Below are positions 21,706-29,581 of a stretch of DNA of 35,159 nucleotides, one piece after another (within the stretch, counting starts at the first letter, position 1; the number at the start of each line of letters is the position of its first letter). Both the position numbers and the translations under genes were made by a program. Below the pieces are notes generated by a model. That model ran no database searches, had not been told where the DNA came from, and saw nothing but the letters and a program-made list of their open reading frames with translations. The stretch is from Dehalococcoidia bacterium (GTDB taxonomy: Bacteria > Chloroflexota > Dehalococcoidia > Dehalococcoidales > JAUWYK01), in assembly GCA_030615865.1 (NCBI GenBank), contig JAUWYK010000010.1, positions 1 through 35,159 of the forward strand. The letters are read 5' to 3'.

Positions 21706-22911
21706 TTAGATTACTTCCTCGTCCCTCAACTTAGTAATATCATCCCAGGTATAGTCTAGCTCCAGTAAAATCTCCTCAGTGTGTTGACCAAGCTCAGGGG
21801 CTTCTCTTCTTACCGAGGCCGGGGTTTCAGCAAATGACCAAGGGAAGCCCAGCATCCTTATCTTGCCCCAAACTGGGTGTTCAACCCAGATAATATATTC
21901 ATTAGCTAAAGGTTGGGGGTCATTATACACCTCGGTAGGGGTCTGGATTGGGGTATGGATTACATTCTCTCTCTTAAAAATTCCCATCCATTCATCCCTG
22001 GTCTTAGTGGCAAACTTGGCATCGAAAATAGATACCAACTCCTTTGCATTATCGTGTCTTGCTTCTATAGTACTGAACTTCGGGTCGTGCTCCAGGTCTT
22101 GAATACCTAATGCCTTACAAACATTAGGCCAGTATCTATCCGGCTGAAGGTGAGCAATAACAATCCATTTACCGTCACCACACTTATAGTGGTTATAGAG
22201 TGGATTACCGGCCTGAGACCTAACCCATCTGGGGAATTCTTGTCCCAAAATCCCAGGAGCGGCAAAGTTAACCCCCTGCATAGCAATCAGGCTACCCATC
22301 AGGGAACTATCCACCAGTTGTCCCTTACCCGTCTTCTCCCTAGCATATAGGGCAGCCGTCACCGCCCACGCGCACATAAGCCCACCTTGCTCATCACCCA
22401 TCCCTGGAATAAGAGAGCCCGGTGGACCATCCCGCTCCCCACACATCATCATGGTTCCAGACCTGGCTACCCCAGTATAATCAAAGGAGAGCACATTAGC
22501 ATCAGGACCCTTTCGCCCCCAGCCAGAGGCGTGAGCATAAATAAGCCGCCGGTTTCTAGCTGATAGCGCTTCATAATCAATGCCCATCCTCTTTGGAGCC
22601 TCTATGCTCATGTTAGTCACAAAAACATCAGCCATATCAATCAGCTTAAGAAATATCTCAACCCCCTTTTCTGTCTTCAAATCTAGAACGATGCTTCTCT
22701 TATTACGATTATTACTTTCAAAGTAATAGTTTCGACCTTTCAAACCAGTATCGGCGCCGACAATCCTCATCATCCCTCTTCCCGGGTCTCCGGTCTTTGG
22801 TTCTACCTTAATCACATCGGCACCCAAATCCCCCAGCCTCATCCCAGCCACCGGTCCCTGCTGAAACTGTGTTATTTCCACCACCCTAACCCCATCTAAA
22901 GGTCCAGCCAC
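21706..22911 (-). CDS. Family III CoA-transferase (CaiB/BaiF)
   Basis: A 401-residue protein, started at GTG 22911 because AAAGGGGG lies 8 bases upstream and family members begin just before GPLDGVRVVEIT. The frame is open to an ATG at 23004, but that lies upstream of the -10 element and cannot be in the main transcript. Motifs: GPVAGMRLGDLGADVIKVEP at the N-terminus and GKGQLVDSSL, whose aspartate is the conserved residue that forms the CoA/anhydride intermediate in this family, then WGKIRMLGFPW near the C-terminus. It transfers CoA between carboxylic acids, typically to activate a 2-hydroxy or enoic acid. First gene of a five-gene operon. Confidence 0.93.
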   Translation of the reverse strand: MAGPLDGVRVVEITQFQQGPVAGMRLGDLGADVIKVEPKTGDPGRGMMRIVGADTGLKGRNYYFESNNRNKRSIVLDLKTEKGVEIFLKLIDMADVFVTNMSIEAPKRMGIDYEALSARNRRLIYAHASGWGRKGPDANVLSFDYTGVARSGTMMMCGERDGPPGSLIPGMGDEQGGLMCAWAVTAALYAREKTGKGQLVDSSLMGSLIAMQGVNFAAPGILGQEFPRWVRSQAGNPLYNHYKCGDGKWIVIAHLQPDRYWPNVCKALGIQDLEHDPKFSTIEARHDNAKELVSIFDAKFATKTRDEWMGIFKRENVIHTPIQTPTEVYNDPQPLANEYIIWVEHPVWGKIRMLGFPWSFAETPASVRREAPELGQHTEEILLELDYTWDDITKLRDEEVI

Positions 22912-22956
22912 TTTTTTAACCCCCTTTCCAAAAAAGAGTAAAAAACACCATTTGGC

Positions 22957-22985
22957 ATTATAGAACCAGCGAGAATGGGTGTCAA
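22957..22985 (-). promoter_or_regulatory. Consensus promoter of the CoA-transferase operon
   Basis: On the minus strand, TTGACA (22985-22980), 17-bp spacer, TATAAT (22962-22957): a perfect sigma70-type promoter. The start point is expected near 22950, about 40 bases before GTG 22911. Its -35 adjoins the stop codon of the truncated lipoprotein gene. Confidence 0.88.
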
Positions 22986-23186
22986 TCAAGTATACAAATG
23001 GCATGCCACCAGATGCCCGGCATAACCTAATGAGGCGCTATCGGCTGCCAGAATCCAGTTCAGTGTCTCAGCATCACCGGCTGATGTTCCTGATATATAA
23101 ACACCCTTAGTCTCCTTAGCCACCTGACAGGAGCTGCCGGTCTTGACTACTGCTAGCAATAGAAATATGAAGATTTTTAATCTCAT
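22986..23186 (-). pseudogene. N-terminal remnant of a peptide-type ABC substrate-binding lipoprotein
   Basis: A 66-residue frame from ATG 23186: a hydrophobic signal (KIFIFLLLAVV) with Cys near residue 20, then GVYISGTSAGDAETLNWILAADSASLGYAG. The latter matches the start of mature SBP family 5 (peptide/nickel-type) proteins, which read GGTxxxGxxxDxxTLNPxLxxDxxSxxxxxL. Family members exceed 500 residues; here the frame stops after HLYT, right at the CoA-transferase promoter. The rest of the gene is gone, so I call it a remnant. A coding role for the short peptide cannot be excluded. Confidence 0.55.
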
Positions 23187-23538
23187 CACCTCTGTACCTC
23201 GTCCTAATGATATTATACTACGCAGGTTGACCTTCATGCATTATCTGGGTAAAATTAAGGATTGGCAGTCAAACTGTACGCTTCACTGCCAGAGGGTGCT
23301 TATGCCTATTTTTGACTAAAACACGAGTAGCACTTGCAATTTATATTGACAACCATGCTAAAATTATAATCATCCCGAAAGTTGATACACGGCTATTGAT
23401 GACCATGACTAGGGAAATATATGCCTAGTTGACAAGGTGCTTCTTCACCAAGTAATCTATTGATTGTTTGCCATTTGGTAAACTATATGTGAATTTCCCC
23501 ATTAGTGAATTCTCAAAATAAGGGAGGGTAAGAAAGAA
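23187..23538. other. Intergenic region upstream of the nucleotidyltransferase
   Basis: About 350 AT-rich bases between divergent units. A TTGACA (23346) and TATAAT (23365) occur but only 13 bp apart, too close for a standard promoter. Another TTGACA near 23429 lacks a good -10. I find no RNA gene or terminator. A strong AAGGGAGGG at 23519-23527 belongs to the next gene. Confidence 0.4.
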
Positions 23539-24288
23539 TTGAAAGCTATCATCATAGCTGCTGGACAGAGCAATCGTCTAAAACCTTTTACTAATAACCT
23601 ACCCAAGTGCCTGCTGGATGTAGGTGGGAGGACCATTCTGCAGCGACAATTGGATGTGCTGAGGCAGTGCGGCATAGATGATATTAGTATTGTTAGAGGC
23701 TATCAAGGTGGATTGATCAACTACCCAAATGTAAAATACTACGAAAATACAGACTACGAGAACAATAATATATTGGGGTCGCTGTTCTATGCAGCGAGCG
23801 AAATGGATGACGAATTTGTATTCTCCTATTCGGATATTATTTTCGGAGAGAGTACTGTAGAGAGACTATTACAAAGCAAAGCTGATATTTCCCTAGTCGT
23901 TGATACTGATTGGATGCCCCGCTATAAAGGCAGGCTGCTACATCCAATTGATGAGGCGGAACTGGTTAAAGGTAAAGGTAATAGGATAATAAAAATTGGC
24001 AAAAGAATATGCGTTCCAGATAAATCTTATGGTGAGTTCATAGGTCTGGCAAAGTTCTCCAAATCAGGGGCAGAGATACTGAAGTCAAATTACCAAAGGG
24101 TGGCAATCAAATACCGCGGTAAGGCATTCCAGCAGGCAGCCTTGTTCGAAAACGCATATTTGACGGATATGATGCAGGAACTGATTGATAGAGGCTACAC
24201 TATTCAGGGTGTTGGTATTACCAGGGGCTGGATTGAGATTGACACGCCGGAGGATTTGGAGAGGGCACAGGAAAGCTGGACTAAATGA
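23539..24288 (+). CDS. Sugar-phosphate/phosphocholine-type nucleotidyltransferase
   Basis: A 249-residue NTP transferase starting at TTG 23539 (AGGGAGGGTAAG upstream). The N-terminal nucleotide-binding signature is complete: KAIIIAAGQSNRLKPFTNNLPKCLLDVGG. The segment YENTDYENNNILGSLFYA and the metal-site YSDIIF follow, similar to LicC-type cytidylyltransferases and to the NTP-transferase domains of phosphonate and inositol-phosphate enzymes. It lacks the hexapeptide repeats of GlmU-type enzymes, ending with IEIDTPEDLERA. It should join NTP to a small phosphorylated alcohol or sugar for surface or lipid modification. The stop overlaps the methyltransferase start (ATGA). Confidence 0.8.
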   Translation: MKAIIIAAGQSNRLKPFTNNLPKCLLDVGGRTILQRQLDVLRQCGIDDISIVRGYQGGLINYPNVKYYENTDYENNNILGSLFYAASEMDDEFVFSYSDIIFGESTVERLLQSKADISLVVDTDWMPRYKGRLLHPIDEAELVKGKGNRIIKIGKRICVPDKSYGEFIGLAKFSKSGAEILKSNYQRVAIKYRGKAFQQAALFENAYLTDMMQELIDRGYTIQGVGITRGWIEIDTPEDLERAQESWTK

Positions 24289-25034
24289 CGGCAAGCAAGA
24301 TAGATTATAACTCTGACTTCTGGAGAAAGAGAGCAGAGCGTTATAACCAACTGGAGTGGGCTAATCATTCGTTGTACTTGGATGCGTTCGTAAGGGCTGG
24401 AGAATTCAAGAAGACGGACATTGTATTGGATGTTGGCACTGGAACCGGCATCATTGCCCATACTATCTCCCCGCTGGTAAAACAGGTCATCGGGCTGGAC
24501 AAGTCGCAGGATATGTTAGAACACAGCAACTGGAATGGGAACCTGTATTTTATCAAAAGGAACATCCTGAATCCTATATTTAAGGATGAGGTATTTGATA
24601 AGGTAACCGCCAGGCAAGTTTTCCATCACATTCCAAGGGGCACTCAACCAGCAATGAATTACTGCTACCATGTCTTAAAGAAAGGGGGGTTGATGGTTTT
24701 CTCCGAGGGTATCCCCCCATCGCCAGAGGTTAAACAGGATTATATCCAAATCTTCAAGCTTAAGGAGAAGCGGCTAACCTTTATGGAAGAGGACCTCATT
24801 ACTCTAATGGAAAGGGCAAGGTTTAAAAACATTCAGGTTAATATCGTTTGGCTGAGGGAAATGAGTGTAAGGAACTGGCTTGCCAATAGTGGCCTGCCCC
24901 AATCAACTCAAGACAGGATATTTGAACTCCATGTGACTGCTGGGGATTACTTTAAAAAGGCTTACAATATGGTAGAAGCCGAGGGAGACTGTTTGATAGA
25001 TATGAAGATGGTCATATTGGTTGGAGAAAAGTGA
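24285..25034 (+). CDS. Class I SAM-dependent methyltransferase
   Basis: A 249-residue methyltransferase. Motif I is VLDVGTGTGIIAH (about residues 48-60) with the acidic GLDKSQDML after it; motif II/III correspond to ARQVFHHIP and LKKGGLMVFSEG. The layout is that of UbiE/Methyltransf_11-type small-molecule methyltransferases. It overlaps the preceding gene by 4 bases and the next by 4 bases, so all three are translated together. Substrate unknown; a phosphorylated or aminoalcohol intermediate handled by its neighbours is a guess. Confidence 0.82.
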   Translation: MTASKIDYNSDFWRKRAERYNQLEWANHSLYLDAFVRAGEFKKTDIVLDVGTGTGIIAHTISPLVKQVIGLDKSQDMLEHSNWNGNLYFIKRNILNPIFKDEVFDKVTARQVFHHIPRGTQPAMNYCYHVLKKGGLMVFSEGIPPSPEVKQDYIQIFKLKEKRLTFMEEDLITLMERARFKNIQVNIVWLREMSVRNWLANSGLPQSTQDRIFELHVTAGDYFKKAYNMVEAEGDCLIDMKMVILVGEK

Positions 25035-26299
25035 ATACGGAGCAAGCCTTCAAGCACTGGAGAAAGAGGGTTTTCTTAACTACATGGATTACATACAGCA
25101 CTTTCTACCTCTGCCGGGTAAATATGTCTATCGCCGTTCCAGGCATAATGGACGAGTTCGGTTACTCCAAGACAGCCATGGGCGGCGTCATGACTGCCCT
25201 CCTGATAGCCTACGCTGCCGGGCAGTTTATAAATGGACAGCTCGGAGATAAATTCGGTGCTCGAAGGCTCATCACCCTTGGCATCTTGGTCTCAGCGCTA
25301 CTGAATATAGCTTTTGGCTTCTCCCCAGGTATCACAGTGATGATAGCTATCTGGGCACTAAATGGCTATTTTCAGTCTATGGGCTGGGCACCGAGCGTCA
25401 AGACAATAGCCAACTGGTTCCCGCCATACATAAGAGGTAAGATGGGGGGACTGTTGGGTTCATCCTATCAGATAGGCAATGCCTATTCCTGGGCTCTCGC
25501 TGGCTTTGTTACCGGTCTCCTGGGCTGGAGATGGGCCTTCTGGGTGCCGGCGATCATTTTCATTATATCGGGGATTCACTGGTATATTAGAAGCAGAAAT
25601 GCCCCCGAAGAGGTGGGGCTACCCACGATAGAAAATGAAACAAATAAAGTAGAACCTCAGGTCGGAGAAGACCATCACCTGGGATTTGGTTACACTTTGA
25701 AATTGGTCGCCACCAGTAGAAGCATATGGGTTCTTGCTTTCGGCTTATTCTTTTTGAACATTGTGAGATATGGCTTTATGAGCTGGGCGCCAACCTATAT
25801 GTTTGAGGTTCAAAAAGCAACCATATCCACTGCAGCCTACAAGGCTATAGCTCTACCCATTGCCGGCTCATTAGGTGCTCTTTGTGCTGGCTGGCTGACT
25901 GACAAATTCTTCCAATCACGAAGAGCGCCGGTGGCAACAGTTATGCTACTCTTATTGAGTGTATTTGCCTGGCTGTATCCTCAGGTGCCAGCACAGAGTT
26001 GGTTATTAAGCCTGCTTTGCCTGCTGGCGATAGGATTCATGACCTACGGCCCCCATGTTCTGATAGTTGGGATTATGCCTATGGACCTAGGAACCAGAAA
26101 GGCATCCTCATCGGTAGCCGGCTTCATTGATGGCTTTGGTTACATTGGAGCCGGGCTTACCGGGGTGTTCTCCGGTTGGCTGATAGACAATTATAGTTGG
26201 GACGCAGCCTTCTATTTGTGGGTAATTTCCGCAGCTATTGCTGCCGTTTTAATGGTAATACTATGGAAATATAAACCACAGAAAGGCAAATACCTTTAG
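25031..26299 (+). CDS. MFS transporter, organophosphate:phosphate antiporter-like
   Basis: A 422-residue, 12-helix permease from GTG 25031. The N-terminus WRKRVFLTTWITYSTFYLCRVNMSIAVPGI and motif GQFINGQLGDKFGARR, then GWAPSVKTIANWFPPYIRGKMGG, fit the OPA family (GlpT, UhpT, PgtP). The central loop is at about residues 195-215 (NETNKVEPQVGEDHH). These exchange phosphate for organophosphates such as glycerol-3-phosphate, although some members have other roles. It is the third gene of the overlapping unit; with a nucleotidyltransferase and a methyltransferase it suggests handling of a phosphorylated metabolite. Confidence 0.88.
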   Translation: MNTEQAFKHWRKRVFLTTWITYSTFYLCRVNMSIAVPGIMDEFGYSKTAMGGVMTALLIAYAAGQFINGQLGDKFGARRLITLGILVSALLNIAFGFSPGITVMIAIWALNGYFQSMGWAPSVKTIANWFPPYIRGKMGGLLGSSYQIGNAYSWALAGFVTGLLGWRWAFWVPAIIFIISGIHWYIRSRNAPEEVGLPTIENETNKVEPQVGEDHHLGFGYTLKLVATSRSIWVLAFGLFFLNIVRYGFMSWAPTYMFEVQKATISTAAYKAIALPIAGSLGALCAGWLTDKFFQSRRAPVATVMLLLLSVFAWLYPQVPAQSWLLSLLCLLAIGFMTYGPHVLIVGIMPMDLGTRKASSSVAGFIDGFGYIGAGLTGVFSGWLIDNYSWDAAFYLWVISAAIAAVLMVILWKYKPQKGKYL

Positions 26300-26354
26300 G
26301 TATTAGTTGAAGCTTTGGACGCTACCCTGAAAAAAAAGACACCAGTGCAATCCC

Positions 26355-26383
26355 TTGACGATAAGTCCAAGATAACGTAATAT
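26355..26383 (+). promoter_or_regulatory. Promoter of the nuoGEF-met operon, leaderless
   Basis: TTGACG (26355-26360), 17-bp spacer, TAATAT (26378-26383). The start point is expected near 26390, 0-3 bases before ATG 26393, and no Shine-Dalgarno precedes that ATG, so the message is probably leaderless. Confidence 0.65.
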
Positions 26384-26392
26384 TTAGCACAG

Positions 26393-27070
26393 ATGACCAA
26401 CATCAGGGTAACCATAAATGGCACCCAAGTGAGCGGTCGTGATGGGATGACCATCCTTGAAGTCGCCCAGGAAAATGGCATAGATATTCCTACCCTGTGC
26501 CATAGCCCTGAGTTAACCCCTATCGGAGCTTGCCGCATTTGTGTCGTCGAGGTGGAAGGCTCAACAACCCTGGCTGGCTCTTGCCATACTCCAATCACCC
26601 AAGGAATGGTTATCTATACCCATTCCCCAAAGGTTCTGGAAGCTCGCAAAACAATAGTAGAACTCTTACTGGCTAGTCACTGTGGCTCCTGCTTTATGTG
26701 TGACAAAGCTAATATATGTGAGCTACGCAAGATCGCCGCCGACCTAGAAGTAGGGCTCCCCAGATTTCAGGTGAGGAAGTACTATTATCCTATAGAGGAT
26801 GTAAGTCCATATATTGTCCGTGACCTATCCAAGTGCATCTTGTGTCAGAGATGTATAAGGGCTTGTAGTGAAATAAAAGGGGAGAATGTATTCAGCCTAG
26901 CCTATAGAGGTTTAGATTGTAAGGTTGTAGTCGATCTCGACCAACCAATAGATAAGGATGTTTGCCGAGATTGCGATGTCTGTATCTCCTTCTGCCCAAC
27001 AGGGGCGTTGAGCAAGCCAAAGAAGTGGGGAGAAGAGAAAAGGGGAAAGCCTTTGATTATAAGTGGTTGA
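26393..27070 (+). CDS. NuoG/HydA N-terminal-like ferredoxin subunit (HoxU-type)
   Basis: A 225-residue iron-sulfur protein. Residues 1-80 are a [2Fe-2S] ferredoxin fold (TLCHSPELTPIGACRICVVEVEG...GSC). It is followed by the His-Cys3 cluster site HCGSCFMCDKANIC (about 98-111) and two [4Fe-4S] motifs (CILCQRCIRAC about 148-158; CRDCDVCISFCP about 192-203). This is the N-terminal half of complex I NuoG or of FeFe-hydrogenase HydA; the catalytic H-cluster and molybdopterin-like domains are absent, as in HoxU. It should wire electrons between the NuoEF diaphorase and a partner, here most simply MetV/MetF. Confidence 0.9.
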   Translation: MTNIRVTINGTQVSGRDGMTILEVAQENGIDIPTLCHSPELTPIGACRICVVEVEGSTTLAGSCHTPITQGMVIYTHSPKVLEARKTIVELLLASHCGSCFMCDKANICELRKIAADLEVGLPRFQVRKYYYPIEDVSPYIVRDLSKCILCQRCIRACSEIKGENVFSLAYRGLDCKVVVDLDQPIDKDVCRDCDVCISFCPTGALSKPKKWGEEKRGKPLIISG

Positions 27071-27097
27071 TTACCTGGTTACTGTGGAGAGAGGAAG

Positions 27098-27136
27098 ATG
27101 AAAAAATCTGCTATAAATGGGGGCGGGTTAGTTTGA
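27098..27136 (+). other. 12-codon minicistron overlapping the NuoE start
   Basis: ATG 27098 has GAGAGGAAG directly upstream and the frame ends with TGA at 27134-27136, overlapping TTG 27133 in a TTGA arrangement. Translating it would deliver ribosomes to the otherwise weak NuoE start. It may also be chance. Confidence 0.35.
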
Positions 27137-27612
27137 AAGGGAGTATAGAAAGCCAGAAGCCCGACATAAGCAAATTGGACAAAATACTCTCTAAATATAA
27201 GGGGCAGGAGGGCGTCTTAATCTCTGTACTGCAGGAGGTTCAAGCCAATTTAGGCTGGGTTCCTCAAGAAGCCATAAAGGGTATCGCCGATACTTTGGAG
27301 GTATCCCTGGGTCAAGTATATGGGGTTCTCACCTTCTATGCCCAGTTCTATTTAACTCCACGGGGTCGAAACACAATTCGAGTCTGTCGAGGAACGGCTT
27401 GTCATGTGCGAGGAACCAACGCTAACCTAAGGGCTGTAGAGCGGATTTTGGAGATTAAAGAGGGCGAAACAACGAGCGACTTTAAATTTTCCCTGGAGAC
27501 AGTGGCTTGTCTGGGAACATGTTTCCTTGCCCCGGTAATGATGGTAAATCGCAATTATTATGGCAAGCTCACACCCGGCAAGGTGGAGCCTGTTCTCAAA
27601 CAATATAATTAA
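27133..27612 (+). CDS. NuoE-like [2Fe-2S] subunit
   Basis: A 159-residue thioredoxin-like ferredoxin, the usual length for NuoE/HydC/HoxE. Signature: LDKILSKYKGQEGVLISVLQEVQANLGWVP, YGVLTFYAQF, then the cluster cysteines in CRGTACHVRG and CLGTCFLAPVMMVN. I choose TTG 27133 because the frame further upstream (to 26962) overlaps the ferredoxin gene and lacks family similarity. With NuoF it forms the NADH-oxidising diaphorase. It is preceded by a possible coupling minicistron. Confidence 0.9.
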   Translation: MKGSIESQKPDISKLDKILSKYKGQEGVLISVLQEVQANLGWVPQEAIKGIADTLEVSLGQVYGVLTFYAQFYLTPRGRNTIRVCRGTACHVRGTNANLRAVERILEIKEGETTSDFKFSLETVACLGTCFLAPVMMVNRNYYGKLTPGKVEPVLKQYN

Positions 27613-27625
27613 TGGTGAAAATTTA

Positions 27626-29581
27626 ATGGGAAAAATCAGCACAGCGGATGAACTAAACTCTCTTCGCCAGTCAATTATCGAAAAGACAGACCCCAATAAG
27701 ACCTGTGTCCGTATATGTATGACTGGATGTAGAGCCTATGGTGCTGAAGAAATCAGGGATGCGTTCAATGAGGAAATCAAGAGAAGGGAGCTCGAGGATA
27801 AGGTAGAGGTCAGGGAGACTGGGTGCCATGGCTTTTGTGCCAGGGCGCCGGTTATTGTCATTGACCCTCAAGATATCTTTTATCAACAGGTGACTGCCGA
27901 CGATGTAGCTGACATCGTAGACAAAACCCTCGTAAACGGTGACATTGTTGACCGTTTGATTTATGTTGACCCGGCAACTGGGGAGAGATTCCCCTTTGCC
28001 CATGATGTCCCATTCTATAAAGGACAGACAAAAAATGTGCTTGGTAAATGCGGTAAAATCAATCCCGAGGACATATCCCAGTATATTGCCCATGATGGCT
28101 ACGCCGCTTTGAGCAAGGTGCTTACCACCATGACACCGGAGCAGGTGATTGAAGCCATCGAGAAATCTGGATTGCGTGGGCGTGGTGGGGCTGGTTTCCC
28201 CACCGGCAGGAAGTGGAGACTGGTAAGGAATGCCCCCGGTGATACCAAGTACATTGTATGTAATGGTGATGAAGGTGATCCCGGAGCCTTTATGGATCGG
28301 GCGGTGCTGGAAGGAGACCCTCATAGTGTGTTGGAGGGGATGCTTATCGCTGCCTATGCCATTGGGGTAAAGGTTGGTTATATTTATGTCCGGGCAGAGT
28401 ATCCTATTGCTGTGGAACACCTCAAAATTGCCATTTCCCAGGCAGAGGAGCTAGGGTTTTTAGGCAAAAACATCTTGGGCTCTGAACTCAGCTTCGAAAT
28501 TAGGATTAAAGAGGGCGCTGGCGCTTTTGTCTGTGGTGAGGAAACGGCGCTCCTTATGTCCATAGAGGGCAAGCGAGGTATGCCTCGCCCTCGCCCACCG
28601 TTTCCAGCCCAATCAGGCTTATGGGGTAAGCCAACCAATATCAATAATGTGGAGACTTATGCCAATATTATATCTATTATCCTTAACGGGGCTGACTGGT
28701 ATTCCAAGGTGGGGACCGAGATGAGCAAAGGAACGAAGATATTCTCATTGGCAGGCAAGATCAATAACACTGGTTTAGTGGAGGTGCCCATAGGCATTCC
28801 TATGAGGAAGGTCATCTTTGATATTGGTGGTGGCATACCCGACGGGAGGAAATTTAAGGCAGTCCAAATGGGTGGCCCATCAGGAGGTTGTGTGCCCGAA
28901 AGGCATTTGGATTTACCGATTGACTATGGCTCACTGGAAGCAATTGGCTCCATTATGGGCTCAGGTGGGATGATAGTTATGGATGAAAATACCTGTGCTG
29001 TAGATATAGCTCGGTATTTCCTAAGCTTTACTCAAACTGAATCCTGTGGCAAGTGTACCCCCTGTCGCTTGGGTACCAAAGTAATGTTAGACACTCTGAC
29101 TCGAATTACTCAAGGTGAGGGTTCAGAGAAAGATATAGAATTGCTTGAAAGTTTAGGTGAGCAAGTTAGAGATACCTCACTCTGCGGACTGGGGCGCACC
29201 TGCCCCAATCCAGTGCTGACCACGATAAGATACTTTCGAGATGAATATGAAGCTCATATTAAAGAGAGGCGATGTCCTGCTGCGGTGTGCGACGCGCTTT
29301 GCTCTTATTACATCTTGCCTGACAGGTGCCAGGGCTGCCTGATTTGCCTCAGGGCTTGCCCTAGCGAAGCGATCAAGGGTGGTAAACGGATGGTACATAT
29401 TATTGACCAGAGCAAGTGTATTAAGTGTGGCGCATGCCTCAGTGTGTGTCCTACTCGCTTCAACGCGGTGGTGAAAGTTTCAGGCGAGCATGTTCCAACT
29501 CCAGAAGAGCCGATCCCAGTTAGTGCAGTAATGAAAGGGGATTTAGAGCATGATAACAATTACGGCACAAAAACCATTTGA
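27626..29581 (+). CDS. NuoF/HydB-like NADH-binding flavoprotein with extra ferredoxin domains
   Basis: A 651-residue protein, longer than complex I NuoF (about 430) and typical of HydB/HndC. From ATG 27626: an N-terminal thioredoxin-like [2Fe-2S] domain (CMTGCRAYG and ETGCHGFCARAP, about residues 32-80); the FMN/NADH core (GLRGRGGAGFPTGRKW about 185-200, CNGDEGDPGAFMDR about 212-225, CGEETALLMS); the [4Fe-4S] site ESCGKCTPCR...SLCGLG (about 473-520); and two C-terminal [4Fe-4S] motifs (CQGCLICLRACP, CIKCGACLSVCP). The upstream in-frame ATG at 27560 is inside nuoE. Oxidises NADH or makes it, in the cytoplasm. Its 3' end overlaps metV by 32 bases. Confidence 0.93.
   Translation: MGKISTADELNSLRQSIIEKTDPNKTCVRICMTGCRAYGAEEIRDAFNEEIKRRELEDKVEVRETGCHGFCARAPVIVIDPQDIFYQQVTADDVADIVDKTLVNGDIVDRLIYVDPATGERFPFAHDVPFYKGQTKNVLGKCGKINPEDISQYIAHDGYAALSKVLTTMTPEQVIEAIEKSGLRGRGGAGFPTGRKWRLVRNAPGDTKYIVCNGDEGDPGAFMDRAVLEGDPHSVLEGMLIAAYAIGVKVGYIYVRAEYPIAVEHLKIAISQAEELGFLGKNILGSELSFEIRIKEGAGAFVCGEETALLMSIEGKRGMPRPRPPFPAQSGLWGKPTNINNVETYANIISIILNGADWYSKVGTEMSKGTKIFSLAGKINNTGLVEVPIGIPMRKVIFDIGGGIPDGRKFKAVQMGGPSGGCVPERHLDLPIDYGSLEAIGSIMGSGGMIVMDENTCAVDIARYFLSFTQTESCGKCTPCRLGTKVMLDTLTRITQGEGSEKDIELLESLGEQVRDTSLCGLGRTCPNPVLTTIRYFRDEYEAHIKERRCPAAVCDALCSYYILPDRCQGCLICLRACPSEAIKGGKRMVHIIDQSKCIKCGACLSVCPTRFNAVVKVSGEHVPTPEEPIPVSAVMKGDLEHDNNYGTKTI

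Noticed and set aside
23346..23370. TTGACA and TATAAT as a promoter for the nucleotidyltransferase
   Set aside because: The spacer is only 13 bp and the pair lies about 170 bases upstream of the gene.
26393..29581. A trimeric or tetrameric FeFe hydrogenase (HydABC)
   Set aside because: The ferredoxin subunit stops after its four cluster motifs; the H-cluster domain and its cysteine motifs are absent from the window.
26393..29581. Part of a complex I operon
   Set aside because: No NuoA-D, H-N genes flank it; the neighbours are metV and metF.
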